NCBI RefSeq assembly: GCF_023546765.1
Contig: NZ_CP097484.1
Span: 3,752,001-3,816,000, forward strand
From: Methylobacterium tardum
GTDB lineage: Bacteria; Pseudomonadota; Alphaproteobacteria; Rhizobiales; Beijerinckiaceae
DNA length: 64,000 bases
Direction of reading: 5' to 3'
A program made the translations under genes and the position numbers. Under the pieces are notes generated by a model. That model worked only from the letters and a program-made list of their open reading frames with translations. It made no database searches and was not told where the DNA came from. Positions 18,991 to 28,607 of the stretch are shown here, piece by piece. Numbering within the stretch: the first letter of the stretch is position 1; each line of letters starts with the position of its first letter.

Positions 18991-19677
18991 TCAGCCGGTC
19001 GCCTCGCGGTGCCGCACGGCTGTCGCCACAAGGGCGTAGAGCACGGCGGCGTTCAGGACATGCCAGAGCGGATGCGTGCCGAACGGCAGCACCGCGCAGG
19101 CCGCTTGGTCAGCGGTGCGCGCCGCGAGGGAGATGAGGAACAGCACGCTGATGCCGGCAAGCCGGCGCCCGGTGCCGATGAACCGTTCCTGGGCCGATCC
19201 CATGGTGGCCCAGGCGACGCCGAACAGGGCGAGCAGCGCCGGCAGGTAATCGATGGACCCGTTGGTCAGGCTTAACACCCCCGCGCCGGCCAAGCCGTCC
19301 AGCATCGGTGTGAGGGCGAAGTTGAACAGGGCGAACCCGACCGTGGCGGCGGTGACGCGCGTCGGAGCAAGGCGCAGGTAGCGGTGCAGCGCCAGCGCCA
19401 GATAGGCGTAGATGAAGACCGCGATCGGGATCACGTCGGCGAGCATTGCCCAGTAGACCGCCAAGGTGTGGAACAGGAACGAGCCGATTCCGACGACGGC
19501 GATCAGCGCCGCCAGGCCGAGACCGGCGCGGTCCGGCGGCTCCGCTGTACGGGCGCGGTAGGCTGCGGCTGCGGCCGCGAGCAGAAAGGCGCCGTTGGAG
19601 AGAGCGTTGGCGGGCTCGCCCCAGAATCCCGGCCCGCTGCGCTCGCAATAGGCCCTGACCGGCTCGAACCAATCCAT
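18991..19677 (-). CDS. Ceramidase-family (CREST) integral membrane protein
   Basis: A 228-aa protein with about seven predicted membrane helices. The alkaline-ceramidase-like metal motif is visible: glutamate and asparagine in WGEPANALSN near residue 20, GIGSFLFHTLA near 63, an aspartate in LADVIPI near 80, and HPLWHVLNAAVLY near 203. These residues coordinate zinc in the CREST superfamily of hydrolases. The substrate in bacteria is not established and could be a membrane lipid amide. It is divergently transcribed from the exonuclease III gene (95-bp gap). Confidence 0.82.
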   Translation of the reverse strand: MDWFEPVRAYCERSGPGFWGEPANALSNGAFLLAAAAAAYRARTAEPPDRAGLGLAALIAVVGIGSFLFHTLAVYWAMLADVIPIAVFIYAYLALALHRYLRLAPTRVTAATVGFALFNFALTPMLDGLAGAGVLSLTNGSIDYLPALLALFGVAWATMGSAQERFIGTGRRLAGISVLFLISLAARTADQAACAVLPFGTHPLWHVLNAAVLYALVATAVRHREATG

Positions 19678-19772
19678 CCGTCGATCCTAGATCCCCGACC
19701 TTGCGCGAGGATGGCCTTGTCAGCGCGACGCGAAGTGCGGATGACGGGCCGGCGGCGATCGGATGCGAGGCG

Positions 19773-20573
19773 ATGCGGATAACGACCTGGAACGTGAACT
19801 CGATCAAGCAGCGGCTGCCGCACCTGCTCGCCTTCCTGGACGAGGCCCGGCCCGACGTCGTCTGCCTGCAGGAGCTGAAATGCCAGGACGAGGCGTTCCC
19901 GCGCGCGGAGATCGAGAACGCGGGCTACGCGGTCGAGGCGCTGGGGCAGAAGGCCTATAACGGCGTCGCGCTGCTGGTTCGGAAGCCGCTGGCGATCGCG
20001 CCGGACTCGGTACGGCGCGGCCTTCCCGGCGACCCGGCCGATGAGCAGGCCCGCTACATCGAGGCCCTGATCTCGGGTGAGACGGAACAGCCCGTCCGCG
20101 TCGCGTCGATCTACCTGCCGAACGGCAACCCGGTGGACAGCCCGAAATACCCCTACAAGCTCGCCTTCATGGAGCGGCTGCGGCTGCACGCCCGCGCCCT
20201 GATGGAAGACGAAATCCCCGTCGTGCTCGCCGGCGATTACAACGTCATTCCCGAGCCCGCCGATGCGGCCGATCCGGAGGCTTGGCGCTCCGATGCGCTG
20301 TTCCTTCCGGCGAGCCGGGCGGCATTCCGCGCCATCTTGGCCGAAGGCTACACCGACGGCCTGCGGGCCTGCGACCCGCGGGATGGCCTCTACACATTCT
20401 GGGATTATCAGGCCGGAAGCTGGCAGCGGAATTTCGGCATCCGCATCGATCACCTGCTGCTCTCGCCGCAGGCCTGCGACCGGCTGGTCTCGGCCTCGGT
20501 GCAGAAGCACCTGCGCGGACTCGACAAGCCGTCCGACCATGTCCCGGTGACGGTGGAACTGTCGGCTGGCTGA
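19773..20573 (+). CDS. xth: Exodeoxyribonuclease III
   Basis: A 266-aa AP endonuclease and 3'-5' exonuclease used in base excision repair. Family motifs run from the start: ITTWNVNSIKQRL (residues 3-15), CLQELKCQD with the metal glutamate near 34, LAGDYNVIPEP near 151 and the C-terminal GIRIDHLLLS and SDHVPVTVEL with the catalytic histidine. The start at 19773 is chosen because the conserved region begins immediately; the upstream ATG adds 24 residues without similarity. The gene is 21 bp before a glutathione S-transferase gene. Confidence 0.95.
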   Translation: MRITTWNVNSIKQRLPHLLAFLDEARPDVVCLQELKCQDEAFPRAEIENAGYAVEALGQKAYNGVALLVRKPLAIAPDSVRRGLPGDPADEQARYIEALISGETEQPVRVASIYLPNGNPVDSPKYPYKLAFMERLRLHARALMEDEIPVVLAGDYNVIPEPADAADPEAWRSDALFLPASRAAFRAILAEGYTDGLRACDPRDGLYTFWDYQAGSWQRNFGIRIDHLLLSPQACDRLVSASVQKHLRGLDKPSDHVPVTVELSAG

Positions 20574-20594
20574 ACGGGAAATCGGGGGCAGGTC

Positions 20595-21218
20595 ATGGTG
20601 ATCTACGGCAGCAGCATCTCGCCGTTCGTGCGCAAGGTCCTCGTCGCTCTGCACGAGAAGGGAATTGCCTTCGAGCACCGGCCTGTGGGCTTCCATGCGC
20701 CGGATCCCGGCTTCCGGGCCGCCAGCCCGATGGGCAAGATCCCCGCGATGGAGGATGCGGATTACCGGCTCGCGGATTCGAGCGCGATCATCGATTATCT
20801 CGAGCTGCGCGACCCGCTGCCGGCCCTCGTCCCGAAGGATCCGCGGAACGCGGCGCGGGCGCGCTGGTTCGACAAGTTCGGCGAGTGCGAGCTGACGCGG
20901 CAGGTGCTCATTCCGTTCGTCGAGCGCTTCCTTAAGCCCCGCCTGTTCAAGGTCGAGGGCGACGAGGCGCTGGCACAGCGGACCATCGACACGGCGTTGC
21001 CGCCGCTGTTCGACTACCTGGAATCGCAGATCGACGGGCCCTACCTCGTCGCCGGCGTATTCGGCATCGCCGACATCGCCGTCGCGGCGCCGTTCCACAA
21101 TCTCCGGCTCGCCGGGGTGACGGTGGACCCGGCGCGCTGGCCGAAGCTCGCCGGCTGGGTGTCCGAGACCCTGGAGCGCCCGTCGTTCGCCGCAGCGATC
21201 GCCGCGGCCAAACGATGA
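20595..21218 (+). CDS. Glutathione S-transferase family protein
   Basis: A 207-aa cytosolic GST. The N-terminal thioredoxin fold (residues 1-75) shows ISPFVRKVLVALHEKGI, the cis-proline motif GKIPAM near residue 50 and the DSSAIIDYL glutathione-binding motif near 62; the C-terminal helical domain follows and includes the GVFGIADIAVAAP capping motif. The catalytic residue is probably the serine near position 6-9. Its substrate is unknown. It is likely co-transcribed with xth and converges on the ExoR-like gene with a 7-bp gap. Confidence 0.9.
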   Translation: MVIYGSSISPFVRKVLVALHEKGIAFEHRPVGFHAPDPGFRAASPMGKIPAMEDADYRLADSSAIIDYLELRDPLPALVPKDPRNAARARWFDKFGECELTRQVLIPFVERFLKPRLFKVEGDEALAQRTIDTALPPLFDYLESQIDGPYLVAGVFGIADIAVAAPFHNLRLAGVTVDPARWPKLAGWVSETLERPSFAAAIAAAKR

Positions 21219-21225
21219 GCGGCCT

Positions 21226-22128
21226 TCAGCGCCGCTTGCGGATCGAGCCGACGGTCTGGAGCTGCGCCTGCGCCTCGGCCCGGTCGTCCTCGTTGGCGGC
21301 CGCCCAGTTCTTGTCGTAGAGCGCGACGATCCAATCGTCCTTGCGGCTCTCCGCACCTTCCCGGGCGAGGGAGAGCCACATCAGGCCCTTGACCCGCTGG
21401 ATCGGCACGCCGCCGAGGCCGTTGATCAGCATGTCGCCGAGCAGCGCCTGGGCCGGGTGGTGTCCCTTCTCGGCCGCGAGGTTGAACCAGCGCGCCGCCT
21501 GCCGTGGATCGGCCTCGACGCCAGTACCGTCGAGGTAGAGCCGGGCGAGATTGTACTGCGCGTTGGGGTCGCCGTGATACGACGCCGCGTAGTTGAACAT
21601 GTCGTAGGCGCGCTCGGGGTTCGGGCGCACGTAGGTGCCCTTGATCCCCTCCAGGAAGTAGGTGCCGAGCGCCGTGAAGGCGCTCCCCAGAACAGCCGAG
21701 TTCTGCGGGTCGGGCCCGTCGTCGGTGCTGGCATCGGCGATCCGGGAGAAGAACTCGAACGCCTTCAGGTCGTCGTGCGGCACGCCGTCCCCGTCGGCGT
21801 ACATGCGGCCGAGCTTCCAAAGGGCCAGGGCATGACCCTGGCCGGCCGCGTATTCCAGCGCCCGGGCGGCGCCCTGCTTGTCGCCGGCATTGTACTCGCG
21901 CATGCCGGCGCGCAGCGCATCCTTGGCCGACCGGTAGCTTCGGTCGGCGACCGGCACCTGAACGGGCGTGCGCACATTGGCATCGAGGGCGCGCGGCGCG
22001 TCCGTCGGCACGGCCAGCAGGACGAGAGCCCAGGCCGCGACGGCGACCCTGCCGGCGGACCGGAACCGACCGGGATCGGCCCCGGCCGGCGCCCTGCGCC
22101 GGCTGAGGTCAGTCCTAGACGTCCGCAT
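21226..22128 (-). CDS. ExoR-like periplasmic Sel1-repeat protein
   Basis: A protein of about 300 aa with an N-terminal basic stretch and hydrophobic signal (residues about 25-45), followed by Sel1-type helical repeats. Clear repeats include ALEYAAGQGHALALWKLGRM, DPNAQYNLARLYLDGTGVE and HHPAQALLGDMLINGLGGV. The arrangement and the WKLGRMYADGDGVP segment resemble ExoR, the periplasmic inhibitor of the ExoS-ChvI envelope-sensing system in rhizobia, and this assignment is an inference from memory of the family. The start is chosen at 22128; an ATG seven codons upstream is possible. Either start overlaps the end of ilvD, so translation may be coupled. Confidence 0.75.
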   Translation of the reverse strand: MRTSRTDLSRRRAPAGADPGRFRSAGRVAVAAWALVLLAVPTDAPRALDANVRTPVQVPVADRSYRSAKDALRAGMREYNAGDKQGAARALEYAAGQGHALALWKLGRMYADGDGVPHDDLKAFEFFSRIADASTDDGPDPQNSAVLGSAFTALGTYFLEGIKGTYVRPNPERAYDMFNYAASYHGDPNAQYNLARLYLDGTGVEADPRQAARWFNLAAEKGHHPAQALLGDMLINGLGGVPIQRVKGLMWLSLAREGAESRKDDWIVALYDKNWAAANEDDRAEAQAQLQTVGSIRKRR

Positions 22129-23844
22129 AGCTCTGCGTCTCCTTGGCACCCCCCGGGTGCGTGACCGCGCCGTAGAGCGCCGGGCCGACGCCCTGCGCGT
22201 ATTTCCAGAGGTAGCCGGAGGTCGCGGTGTTGGCCCGCGGCGCCCAGGACTTGCGGCGCTCGGCCAACTCGTCGTCCGACAGGGCGACGCTCAGCGTGCC
22301 CTGGATCGCGTCGAGGGTGATCATGTCGCCGTCGCGGATCAGGCCGATCGGGCCCCCCACCGCCGCCTCGGGGCCGACATGGCCGACGCAGAAGCCGCGG
22401 GTCGCGCCCGAGAAGCGCCCGTCCGTGATCAGCGCGACCTTGTCGCCCATGCCCTGGCCGTAGAGGGCTGCGGTGGTGGACAGCATCTCGCGCATCCCGG
22501 GGCCGCCGCGCGGGCCCTCGTAGCGGATGACCAGAACCTCGCCCTCCTTGTAGGTGCGCGATTGCACGGCCTCGAAGCAGGCCTCCTCGCCGTCGAACAC
22601 GCGGGCCGGGCCGGTGAAGACCTGCTTGTCCGCGGGCATGCCGGCGACCTTCACGATCGCGCCCTCGGGGGCGAGATTGCCCTTGAGGCCGACGACGCCG
22701 CCGGTGGGGGTGATCGGCTTGTTGGCCGGGTAGACCACGTCCTGATCCGGGTTCCAGGTCACCCGGTCCATGTTCTCCGCGATGGTGCGGCCGGTGACCG
22801 TCATGCAGTCGCCGTGCATGAAGCCGTGGTCGAGGAGGGTCTTCATGAGGAGCGGGATGCCGCCGACCTCGAACATGTCCTTGGCGACGTAGCGCCCGCC
22901 CGGCTTCAGGTCGGCGATGTAGGGCGTGCGCCGGAAGATCTCGGCGACGTCGAACAGCGTGAACTCGATGCCGCATTCATGCGCGATCGCCGGCAGGTGT
23001 AGGGCCGCATTGGTCGAGCCACCGGAGGCGGCGACCACGGTCGCGGCATTCTCCAGCGCCTTGCGGGTGACGATGTCGCGCGGGCGGATCCGCTTCGCCA
23101 GCAGCTCCATGACCTTCTCGCCCGCCGTGGCGCAGAACTTGTCGCGGATCTCGTAAGGAGCCGGGGCGCCGGCCGAGTACGGCAGCGCGAGGCCGATCGC
23201 CTCGGAAACGGTCGCCATCGTGTTGGCGGTGAATTGCGCACCACAGGCGCCGGCCGACGGGCAGGCGACCTGCTCCAGCTCGTCGAGATCCTCGAGGCTC
23301 ATGTCGCCGACCGCGACCTTGCCGACCGCCTCGAACAGGTCCTGCACGGTCACGGGCTTGCCGCGGAACGAGCCCGGCAGGATCGAGCCGCCGTAGATGA
23401 AGATCGACGGAACGTTGAGGCGGACCATCGCCATCATCATGCCGGGCAGCGACTTGTCGCAGCCGGCCGGCCCACCAGGGCGTCGTAGGCGTGGCCGCGC
23501 ATGGTCAGCTCGACCGAATCGGCGATGACCTCACGCGACGGCAGCGAAGCGCGCATGCCGCCATGGCCCATGGCGATGCCGTCGGTGACCGTGATGGTGC
23601 AGAACTCGCGCGGCGTGCCGCTCGCGGCGGCGACACCCTTCTTCACCGCCTGGGCCTGACGCATCAGCGAGATGTTGCAGGGCGCGGCCTCGTTCCAGCA
23701 GGACGCGACGCCGACCAGCGGCTGATGGATCTGCTCGCGGGTCAAGCCCATGGCGTAGAGGTAGGAGCGATGGGGGGCGCGGTCGGGCCCCTCCGTGACG
23801 TGGCGGCTCGGCAGCTTCGACTTGTCGTTCAACACCGTCACCAT
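22115..23844 (-). CDS. ilvD: Dihydroxy-acid dehydratase, frameshifted in the GCDKS motif
   Basis: Makes 2-keto-isovalerate and 2-keto-3-methylvalerate for branched-chain amino acids; Fe-S cluster enzyme. The first 127 residues run from 23844 (PSRHVTEG, GVASCWNEAAPCN) to HAYDALVG, and the rest continues in the next frame from about GCDKSLPGMM through the C-terminal GRFSGATRGFCVGH motif. One base is missing within CCGGCCGG at about 23462-23474; the lost segment includes the cluster-ligand cysteine motif. Repaired length is about 576 aa, normal for the long IlvD class. Since this gene is usually the only route to valine and isoleucine, sequence error is my leading explanation. Start chosen at the second ATG because homology begins there. 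Confidence 0.88.
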
Positions 23845-24668
23845 GACTTCAGACCAAGCCTTCGCACAGCCGTTCCCGAGGGTGCGAGCCACCGCGGCGC
23901 ATCGCCGTTCGCGATGTGCCGGAAGGGCCGTCCGCGTGCTCGGGAAGTCCTCGTTTCTGAACGGTAAATCGTTGTCGAAATTGCCGTTTACCGCCGATCC
24001 TGAGGTGGGCCCGGACTATGGCGGGATCGCGGCGTTTACAGGCAGGTCTCGGGGCGGAGCCGGGATCGTTTTACGGTGTTGCGACCTCGCCACAGCTACG
24101 CTTGCCCGCCGCGCGCAAATCGACGCAGAATTAAGGATAATCCTTCCTGGATCGCGATAACTGACGTCGTCCGAAGACTTACCGTCCCTGGCGTCCGCGC
24201 AGCGGTCCGGTGGCGTCGGCAAACGGCCTGTGTTGTCGTATGGGAGATCTTGAGCACAGCGTCGGAACGCCGGCTGCAGGCACGTTGAAGACTAGCGCGG
24301 AACCCGCCACGCATTCTCGTGTGCGGCACAGATGCGGGCCGCTGCTTGACGGCTGGTCGGCGTTATCGGGTCTGTCGGACGCACCGCCGACTGAGTGATC
24401 TCTCTTTCCCATCCTCCTTGTCAGGTGCGGGCACTCAGCGGTCACTGCGAGGGCGGCGTCCCGTCCCTCCCCCTCATCCTGAGGTGACCGCGCCAGCGGG
24501 CCTCGAAGGAGGCCTCCAGGAACGGCGCGGCGGACTGGAGCCCTCCTTCGAGGCGGTCGCTACGCGCCCGCACCTCAGGATGAGGTCGCGGAGTGGATGA
24601 TCCAAGCCGAGGCAACGACCCTTGATCTGCCTCGGCCCTCCGAACGTGTTTGGGGCTGACCCTGGACC
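23845..24668. other. Intergenic region with palindromic repeat, no gene recognised
   Basis: An 824-bp gap between ilvD (minus) and the eutC end. The first half is less GC-rich than the genes and probably holds the ilvD promoter. The second half holds the repeat at 24472-24585. Short frames on both strands have no convincing protein character. Confidence 0.5.
24472..24585. repeat. Palindromic intergenic repeat, family A (copy 1)
   Basis: Ends are exact inverted copies: CCTCATCCTGAGGTG at 24472-24486 and CACCTCAGGATGAGG at 24571-24585. The interior has further pairing between a GGCCTCGAAGGAGG stretch and a CCCTCCTTCGAGGC stretch. A second, related copy lies at 63788-63897. This is a dispersed REP/ERIC-like element, not coding. 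Confidence 0.85.
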
Positions 24669-25454
24669 TCAAGAGTCAGGCTGGCTTGGCAGGGCAGCGG
24701 CTTGTGCCGCACCGACCAGACTCTGATCGCTCTCGTCTTTCAGCGCCACGCCGGTGAGACCCAGCTTGAGCGCCCGCGTCAGCAGCCAGTCGAGCTTGAA
24801 CGCGGCGAGGTCATGGGTAAGGCCCGCTGACCGCACGTTGGAGATGCAGTTCCGCTCGGCATCCGAGCGGCCGAGCCGGGGGCCGAAGGTCAGGTAGATC
24901 CCGAGGCTGTCGGGGGATGAGAGGCCGTGCCGCTCGCCGATCAGCACGGCGACGGCGCGGGCCGCCAGGGCACCGCCGATCTCGTCGCCCAGTGCCACGC
25001 GGGCCTGCCGGGCGAGGACGATCGGTGCGAGAGTCCATCCCGCCTTCTCAGCATGAGGCTTGAACGCCGCGAGGAACGGGACGGCATTCTCGTGCACCGC
25101 CCGGGCCGACAGTCCGTCGGCGATGACGAGCGCGAGGTCGGCCTGCATAGCCTCGGCCTGAAGCGCGGTGCGGTCCTCCGGTGCGAGCCGGCGGCCGAGA
25201 TCCGGCCGGCGCAGGTACGTCGCCCGGTCGGGCGCCCGGGAGCTGACCGCGCGCGTGGCGAAGCCGAGATCTTCAATGCCGCGCGCCACCGTCTCCGCGT
25301 CCAGCGGCGCGTGAACGGCATCGCGGGCCTGGGCGTGATCGAGGCCGAAGCGCAGCACTTCCCGGGTGGGCAAGCCGCTGCCCGCACGGCCGAGTCCAAT
25401 CCGGGCCGGGGTCAGGCCGGCGAGGCGCCTCCAGATCTCGGCCGGATCGCTCAT
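24669..25454 (-). CDS. eutC: Ethanolamine ammonia-lyase small subunit
   Basis: A 261-aa beta subunit of the adenosylcobalamin-dependent lyase that splits ethanolamine into acetaldehyde and ammonia. Family residues include TPARIGLGRAGSG at residues 15-27, FGLDHAQARDAVH near 35, and the late GERHGLSSPDSLGIYLTFGPR near 195 and RNCISNVR near 220. The ATG overlaps the eutB stop by four bases (ATGA), showing translational coupling. No eut microcompartment, permease or reactivase gene is adjacent. Confidence 0.95.
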   Translation of the reverse strand: MSDPAEIWRRLAGLTPARIGLGRAGSGLPTREVLRFGLDHAQARDAVHAPLDAETVARGIEDLGFATRAVSSRAPDRATYLRRPDLGRRLAPEDRTALQAEAMQADLALVIADGLSARAVHENAVPFLAAFKPHAEKAGWTLAPIVLARQARVALGDEIGGALAARAVAVLIGERHGLSSPDSLGIYLTFGPRLGRSDAERNCISNVRSAGLTHDLAAFKLDWLLTRALKLGLTGVALKDESDQSLVGAAQAAALPSQPDS

Positions 25455-26830
25455 GCGGCGAGATCCGGTGCCGCGGTCAGAAGCGGCGTCTCCGCACCCG
25501 GGATCAGGAGACCCGCCGCGTCGGTCATCCCGATCTCGTGCAGCCAAGCCTCGAATTCCGGAGCGCGCTTGAGGCCCAGAACCTCGCGCAGGTAGAGGGA
25601 ATCGTGGAACGACGTGGATTGGTAGTTCAGCATCACGTCGTCGGCTCCCGGCACGCCCATGATGTAGGTGCAGCCGGCCGCCCCGAGGAGCGTCAGGAGC
25701 GTGTCCATGTCGTCCTGATCGGCCTCGGCGTGATTGGTGTAGCAGACGTCGACGCCGAGCGGCACGCCCATCAGCTTGCCGCAGAAATGGTCCTCCAGAC
25801 CGGCCCGGATGATCTCCTTGCCGTCATACAGATATTCGGGGCCGATGAAGCCGACCACCGTGTTGACTAGGAGCGGCCGAAACACCCGCGCCACGGCGTA
25901 AGCGCGCGCCTCCAGGGTCTGCTGGTCGATCCCGTGATGCGCGTCCGCCGAGAGCGCCGAGCCCTGGCCGGTCTCGAAGTACATGCAATTGTCGCCGACG
26001 GTGCCGCGCTTCAGCGCCAATGCGGCCTCGTGGGCCTCCGTGAGGAGCGACAGCGTCACGCCGAAGCTGGCATTGGCCCTCTCGGTGCCGGCGATCGACT
26101 GGAAGACGAGATCCACCGGAAGGCCGCGTTCCATGGCGGCGAGCGTCGTGGTCACGTGCGTGAGCACGCAGGCCTGCGTGGGGATGCCATGGCGGCGGAT
26201 CAGGGCGTCGAGGAGCTGGAGCAGGTCGCCGAGCGCCTGGACGGAATCGGAGGCGGGGTTGATGCCGATCACCGCGTCGCCGCAGCCGAGGGCCAGCCCG
26301 TCGAGGATCGCGGCCGTGATGCCCTTCGGGTCGTCCGTCGGATGGTTCGGCTGGAGGCGGACGGCCAGAGTGCCCGGCAGGCCGATCGTGTTGCGAAAGC
26401 GCGTGACGACCCGCGCCTTCCGGGCCACCGAGATCAGATCCTGGTTGCGCATGATCTTCGAGACCGCGGCGGCGATCTCGGGCGTGACTGCGGGGGCGAT
26501 GCGAGTCAGCGTCTCCGGCGGGGCGGTGAGCAGAAACTCCCGGAAGTCGCCGACCGTCAGGTGGCCGATCTCGGCGAAGGCCGCCGTATCGTGCGTGTCG
26601 AGGATCAGCCGGGTGACGTCGTCCCGCTCATAGGGGATCAGCGGCCGCGCCAGGATGTCGGCGAGCGGCACCTCGGCGAGGCACCATCGGGCGGCGGCAT
26701 TCTCCTCCGCGGATTCGGCGGCGATGCCGGCGAGCCGGTCGCCCGAGCGGACCGGCGTCGCCTTCGCCATCAGGGTCGCGAGGTCGGGGAAGACGTGGGT
26801 GCGTGGGCCGACGACGTGACGGTAGGCCAT
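25451..26830 (-). CDS. eutB: Ethanolamine ammonia-lyase large subunit
   Basis: A 459-aa catalytic alpha subunit forming the TIM barrel that holds ethanolamine and, with EutC, adenosylcobalamin. Recognisable segments are TRFRNTIGLPGTLAVRLQPNHPTDD near residue 143, GDAVIGINPASDS near 186, FQSIAGTERANASFG near 248 and YFETGQGSALSADAHH near 289. Full family length. It opens the eutBC pair; 61 bp upstream lies the end of a transglutaminase gene on the same strand. Confidence 0.96.
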   Translation of the reverse strand: MAYRHVVGPRTHVFPDLATLMAKATPVRSGDRLAGIAAESAEENAAARWCLAEVPLADILARPLIPYERDDVTRLILDTHDTAAFAEIGHLTVGDFREFLLTAPPETLTRIAPAVTPEIAAAVSKIMRNQDLISVARKARVVTRFRNTIGLPGTLAVRLQPNHPTDDPKGITAAILDGLALGCGDAVIGINPASDSVQALGDLLQLLDALIRRHGIPTQACVLTHVTTTLAAMERGLPVDLVFQSIAGTERANASFGVTLSLLTEAHEAALALKRGTVGDNCMYFETGQGSALSADAHHGIDQQTLEARAYAVARVFRPLLVNTVVGFIGPEYLYDGKEIIRAGLEDHFCGKLMGVPLGVDVCYTNHAEADQDDMDTLLTLLGAAGCTYIMGVPGADDVMLNYQSTSFHDSLYLREVLGLKRAPEFEAWLHEIGMTDAAGLLIPGAETPLLTAAPDLAA

Positions 26831-26891
26831 GCGGACTCCCCGGGCACAATTACCGGATCACACGATAGGGCGATCCGGCGCAGATGTCCGC

Positions 26892-27752
26892 TCAGGCCGC
26901 ACCGGCATGGGGCGCGGGGATCTCGGTCGAGATCGCGTCGATCGTGCGCGGCATCGGGCTGCCCTGCCCGTCCGAGCGCTGGATCCGCACCTGCTGGTTG
27001 ACGGGCTGCATGTTGCCGAAGGGCGTCGAGAAGGCGATCTCGGCGGCGTCCCGGCCGACACCGATGCGCACCAGCCCGTCGAGGTCGGCTTGCCGGGTGG
27101 CGTCGAACAGCCACCAGCGTCCGTCGAGATAGGCCTCGAACACCGCGTGGAAGTCGCTCGGCACGAGGCCGTGGGCGTAGCAGCTCACGAACCGGGCCGG
27201 AATGCCGAGCGCCCGGCAGAAGGCGGCGCCGATATGCGCGAAGTCGCGGCATACCCCGGCTCGCTTGAGCAGAGATTCATCGGCGGTCGTCTCGCCGTCG
27301 CTCGTGCCGGGCTGATAGGCGATGTGGTCGTGGATCCAGTTGCAGATCTGATTCACGCGGGCGTGGCCCTTGGGCAGCGCACCGAACTCGGCCAGCGCGA
27401 AGGGCGTCAGGCGGTCCGAGGACACGAACCGGCTGGGCAGCAGAAACGGCAGGATGTCGAGGGGCAATTGCCCGATCGGCGTCTCGTTGATGGTGGCGGG
27501 ATCGGCGCGATGCACCGTCAGGTCGACCTCGGCATTGTATTCCAGCGCAAACTGGCCGGTCGGCACGTTGACCGCGAGGTAGCGGTTCAGGAGGTCGGGC
27601 GTGGTGTAGAGGTCGCGCTTCAGGTTCGGCGTCAGAACCAGGCTCTCGCTGAGGATCTCGACGCTCTTCAGCTTCGCCACCTCCAAGTTGAAGATGAAGG
27701 TGGTGTCCGAGAGGATGTTGTAGGATAGGCTGCAACCAAGCGTGTAGCGCAT
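26892..27752 (-). CDS. Transglutaminase-like cysteine protease family protein
   Basis: A 286-aa protein with an N-terminal beta-rich domain (residues 1-110) and a C-terminal transglutaminase core. The catalytic triad is visible: cysteine in LKRAGVCRDFAHIG near residue 167, histidine in PSDFHAVFEAYLDG near 202 and aspartate in WWLFDATRQAD near 217. The family includes cysteine peptidases as well as cross-linkers, and its bacterial substrate is not known. No signal peptide, so probably cytoplasmic. It lies directly before eutBC but a functional link is unproven. Confidence 0.85.
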   Translation of the reverse strand: MRYTLGCSLSYNILSDTTFIFNLEVAKLKSVEILSESLVLTPNLKRDLYTTPDLLNRYLAVNVPTGQFALEYNAEVDLTVHRADPATINETPIGQLPLDILPFLLPSRFVSSDRLTPFALAEFGALPKGHARVNQICNWIHDHIAYQPGTSDGETTADESLLKRAGVCRDFAHIGAAFCRALGIPARFVSCYAHGLVPSDFHAVFEAYLDGRWWLFDATRQADLDGLVRIGVGRDAAEIAFSTPFGNMQPVNQQVRIQRSDGQGSPMPRTIDAISTEIPAPHAGAA

Positions 27753-28001
27753 CGGATCTCCTTGCCGGACGACGGCCTCTCTGACGCCGAAGCAAGGGTC
27801 GCGCCCGACCGTCGGTTCCAGATCAATCGTCGTTTGACTGGGCAGACGCAGACGACACGTGGGTGCCGGGTAGAGCGGGCGGATCCGCCGTCATCGCGAG
27901 CGCAGCGAAGCGACTCAGGGCAGCGCGACATTGCACATCGTGGCGCTCCTGGATTGCTTCGCTGCGCTCGCACGGACGGCGGTCGAGGCGATGGGCGGGT
28001 C
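27753..28001. repeat. Palindromic intergenic repeat, family B
   Basis: The gap between the transglutaminase gene and lutC contains an exact 16-bp inverted repeat: GCGAGCGCAGCGAAGC at 27896-27911 and GCTTCGCTGCGCTCGC at 27956-27971. The remaining sequence has no recognisable gene. Elements of this type are dispersed in GC-rich proteobacterial genomes. This type differs in sequence from family A. Confidence 0.75.
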
Positions 28002-28607
28002 TCAGCCGCGCTCTGCTGCGCCTCTTGGGAGCATCACCACCGTCAGCGAGCGCACGCCCTGCGCGCCGTGGATCAGGACGCCCTCGATGTCGGCGGTGGC
28101 GGACGGGCCGGTGTGAAGCACCGCGTAGGCCGAGCGGCCGAATTCCGGGCGCCGATAAGCCGCCTGAACGTTGGGCAGGATGTCGGCCGGGTCGAGCAGC
28201 ACGACGAGGTGCTGCGCGAGATAGGCAACCGCGTTGACGATCAGCTGGTCCTGCGTGAACAGCACCGAGCCGGTCTCGGCGATGCCGAACACTGCGCGGA
28301 CCACCGCCACGTCGACATCCTCGACCTCTTGCGGATAGCGCACGCTCCGCAGGTCGCGGTTGCCGGTGAGTTCCGGAACCGCCGAGGCGATCACCTTCGC
28401 CGCGTCCAGACGCTCGCGCACGCCCGCGAAGACGTCGGCCGGGCCGGGTTCGGCGACCCGGCCGCCCATGCGCTTCAGCCGCTCGCCGAACTCCGCGACG
28501 AGGTCGTCGCCGATGAGCGGCGTGAACAGCGGCACGTCCGGCAGCGGGAAGTCGCCGGCCGGCCGGTTCCGGCGGATGTCGGCCAGGATGCTGTCGCGCG
28601 CGCTCAC
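28002..28607 (-). CDS. lutC: Lactate utilization protein C
   Basis: A 201-aa member of the LutC/YkgG family, subunit of the LutABC iron-sulfur complex that oxidises L-lactate to pyruvate. Core motifs include VFGIAETGSVLFTQDQLI near residue 87 and VVLLDPADILPNVQAAY near 125, plus TGPSATADIEGVLIHGAQGV near 156. It starts with GTG, whose last two bases plus A form the lutB stop (GTGA overlap). It ends the lutABC run. Confidence 0.92.
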   Translation of the reverse strand: MSARDSILADIRRNRPAGDFPLPDVPLFTPLIGDDLVAEFGERLKRMGGRVAEPGPADVFAGVRERLDAAKVIASAVPELTGNRDLRSVRYPQEVEDVDVAVVRAVFGIAETGSVLFTQDQLIVNAVAYLAQHLVVLLDPADILPNVQAAYRRPEFGRSAYAVLHTGPSATADIEGVLIHGAQGVRSLTVVMLPRGAAERG

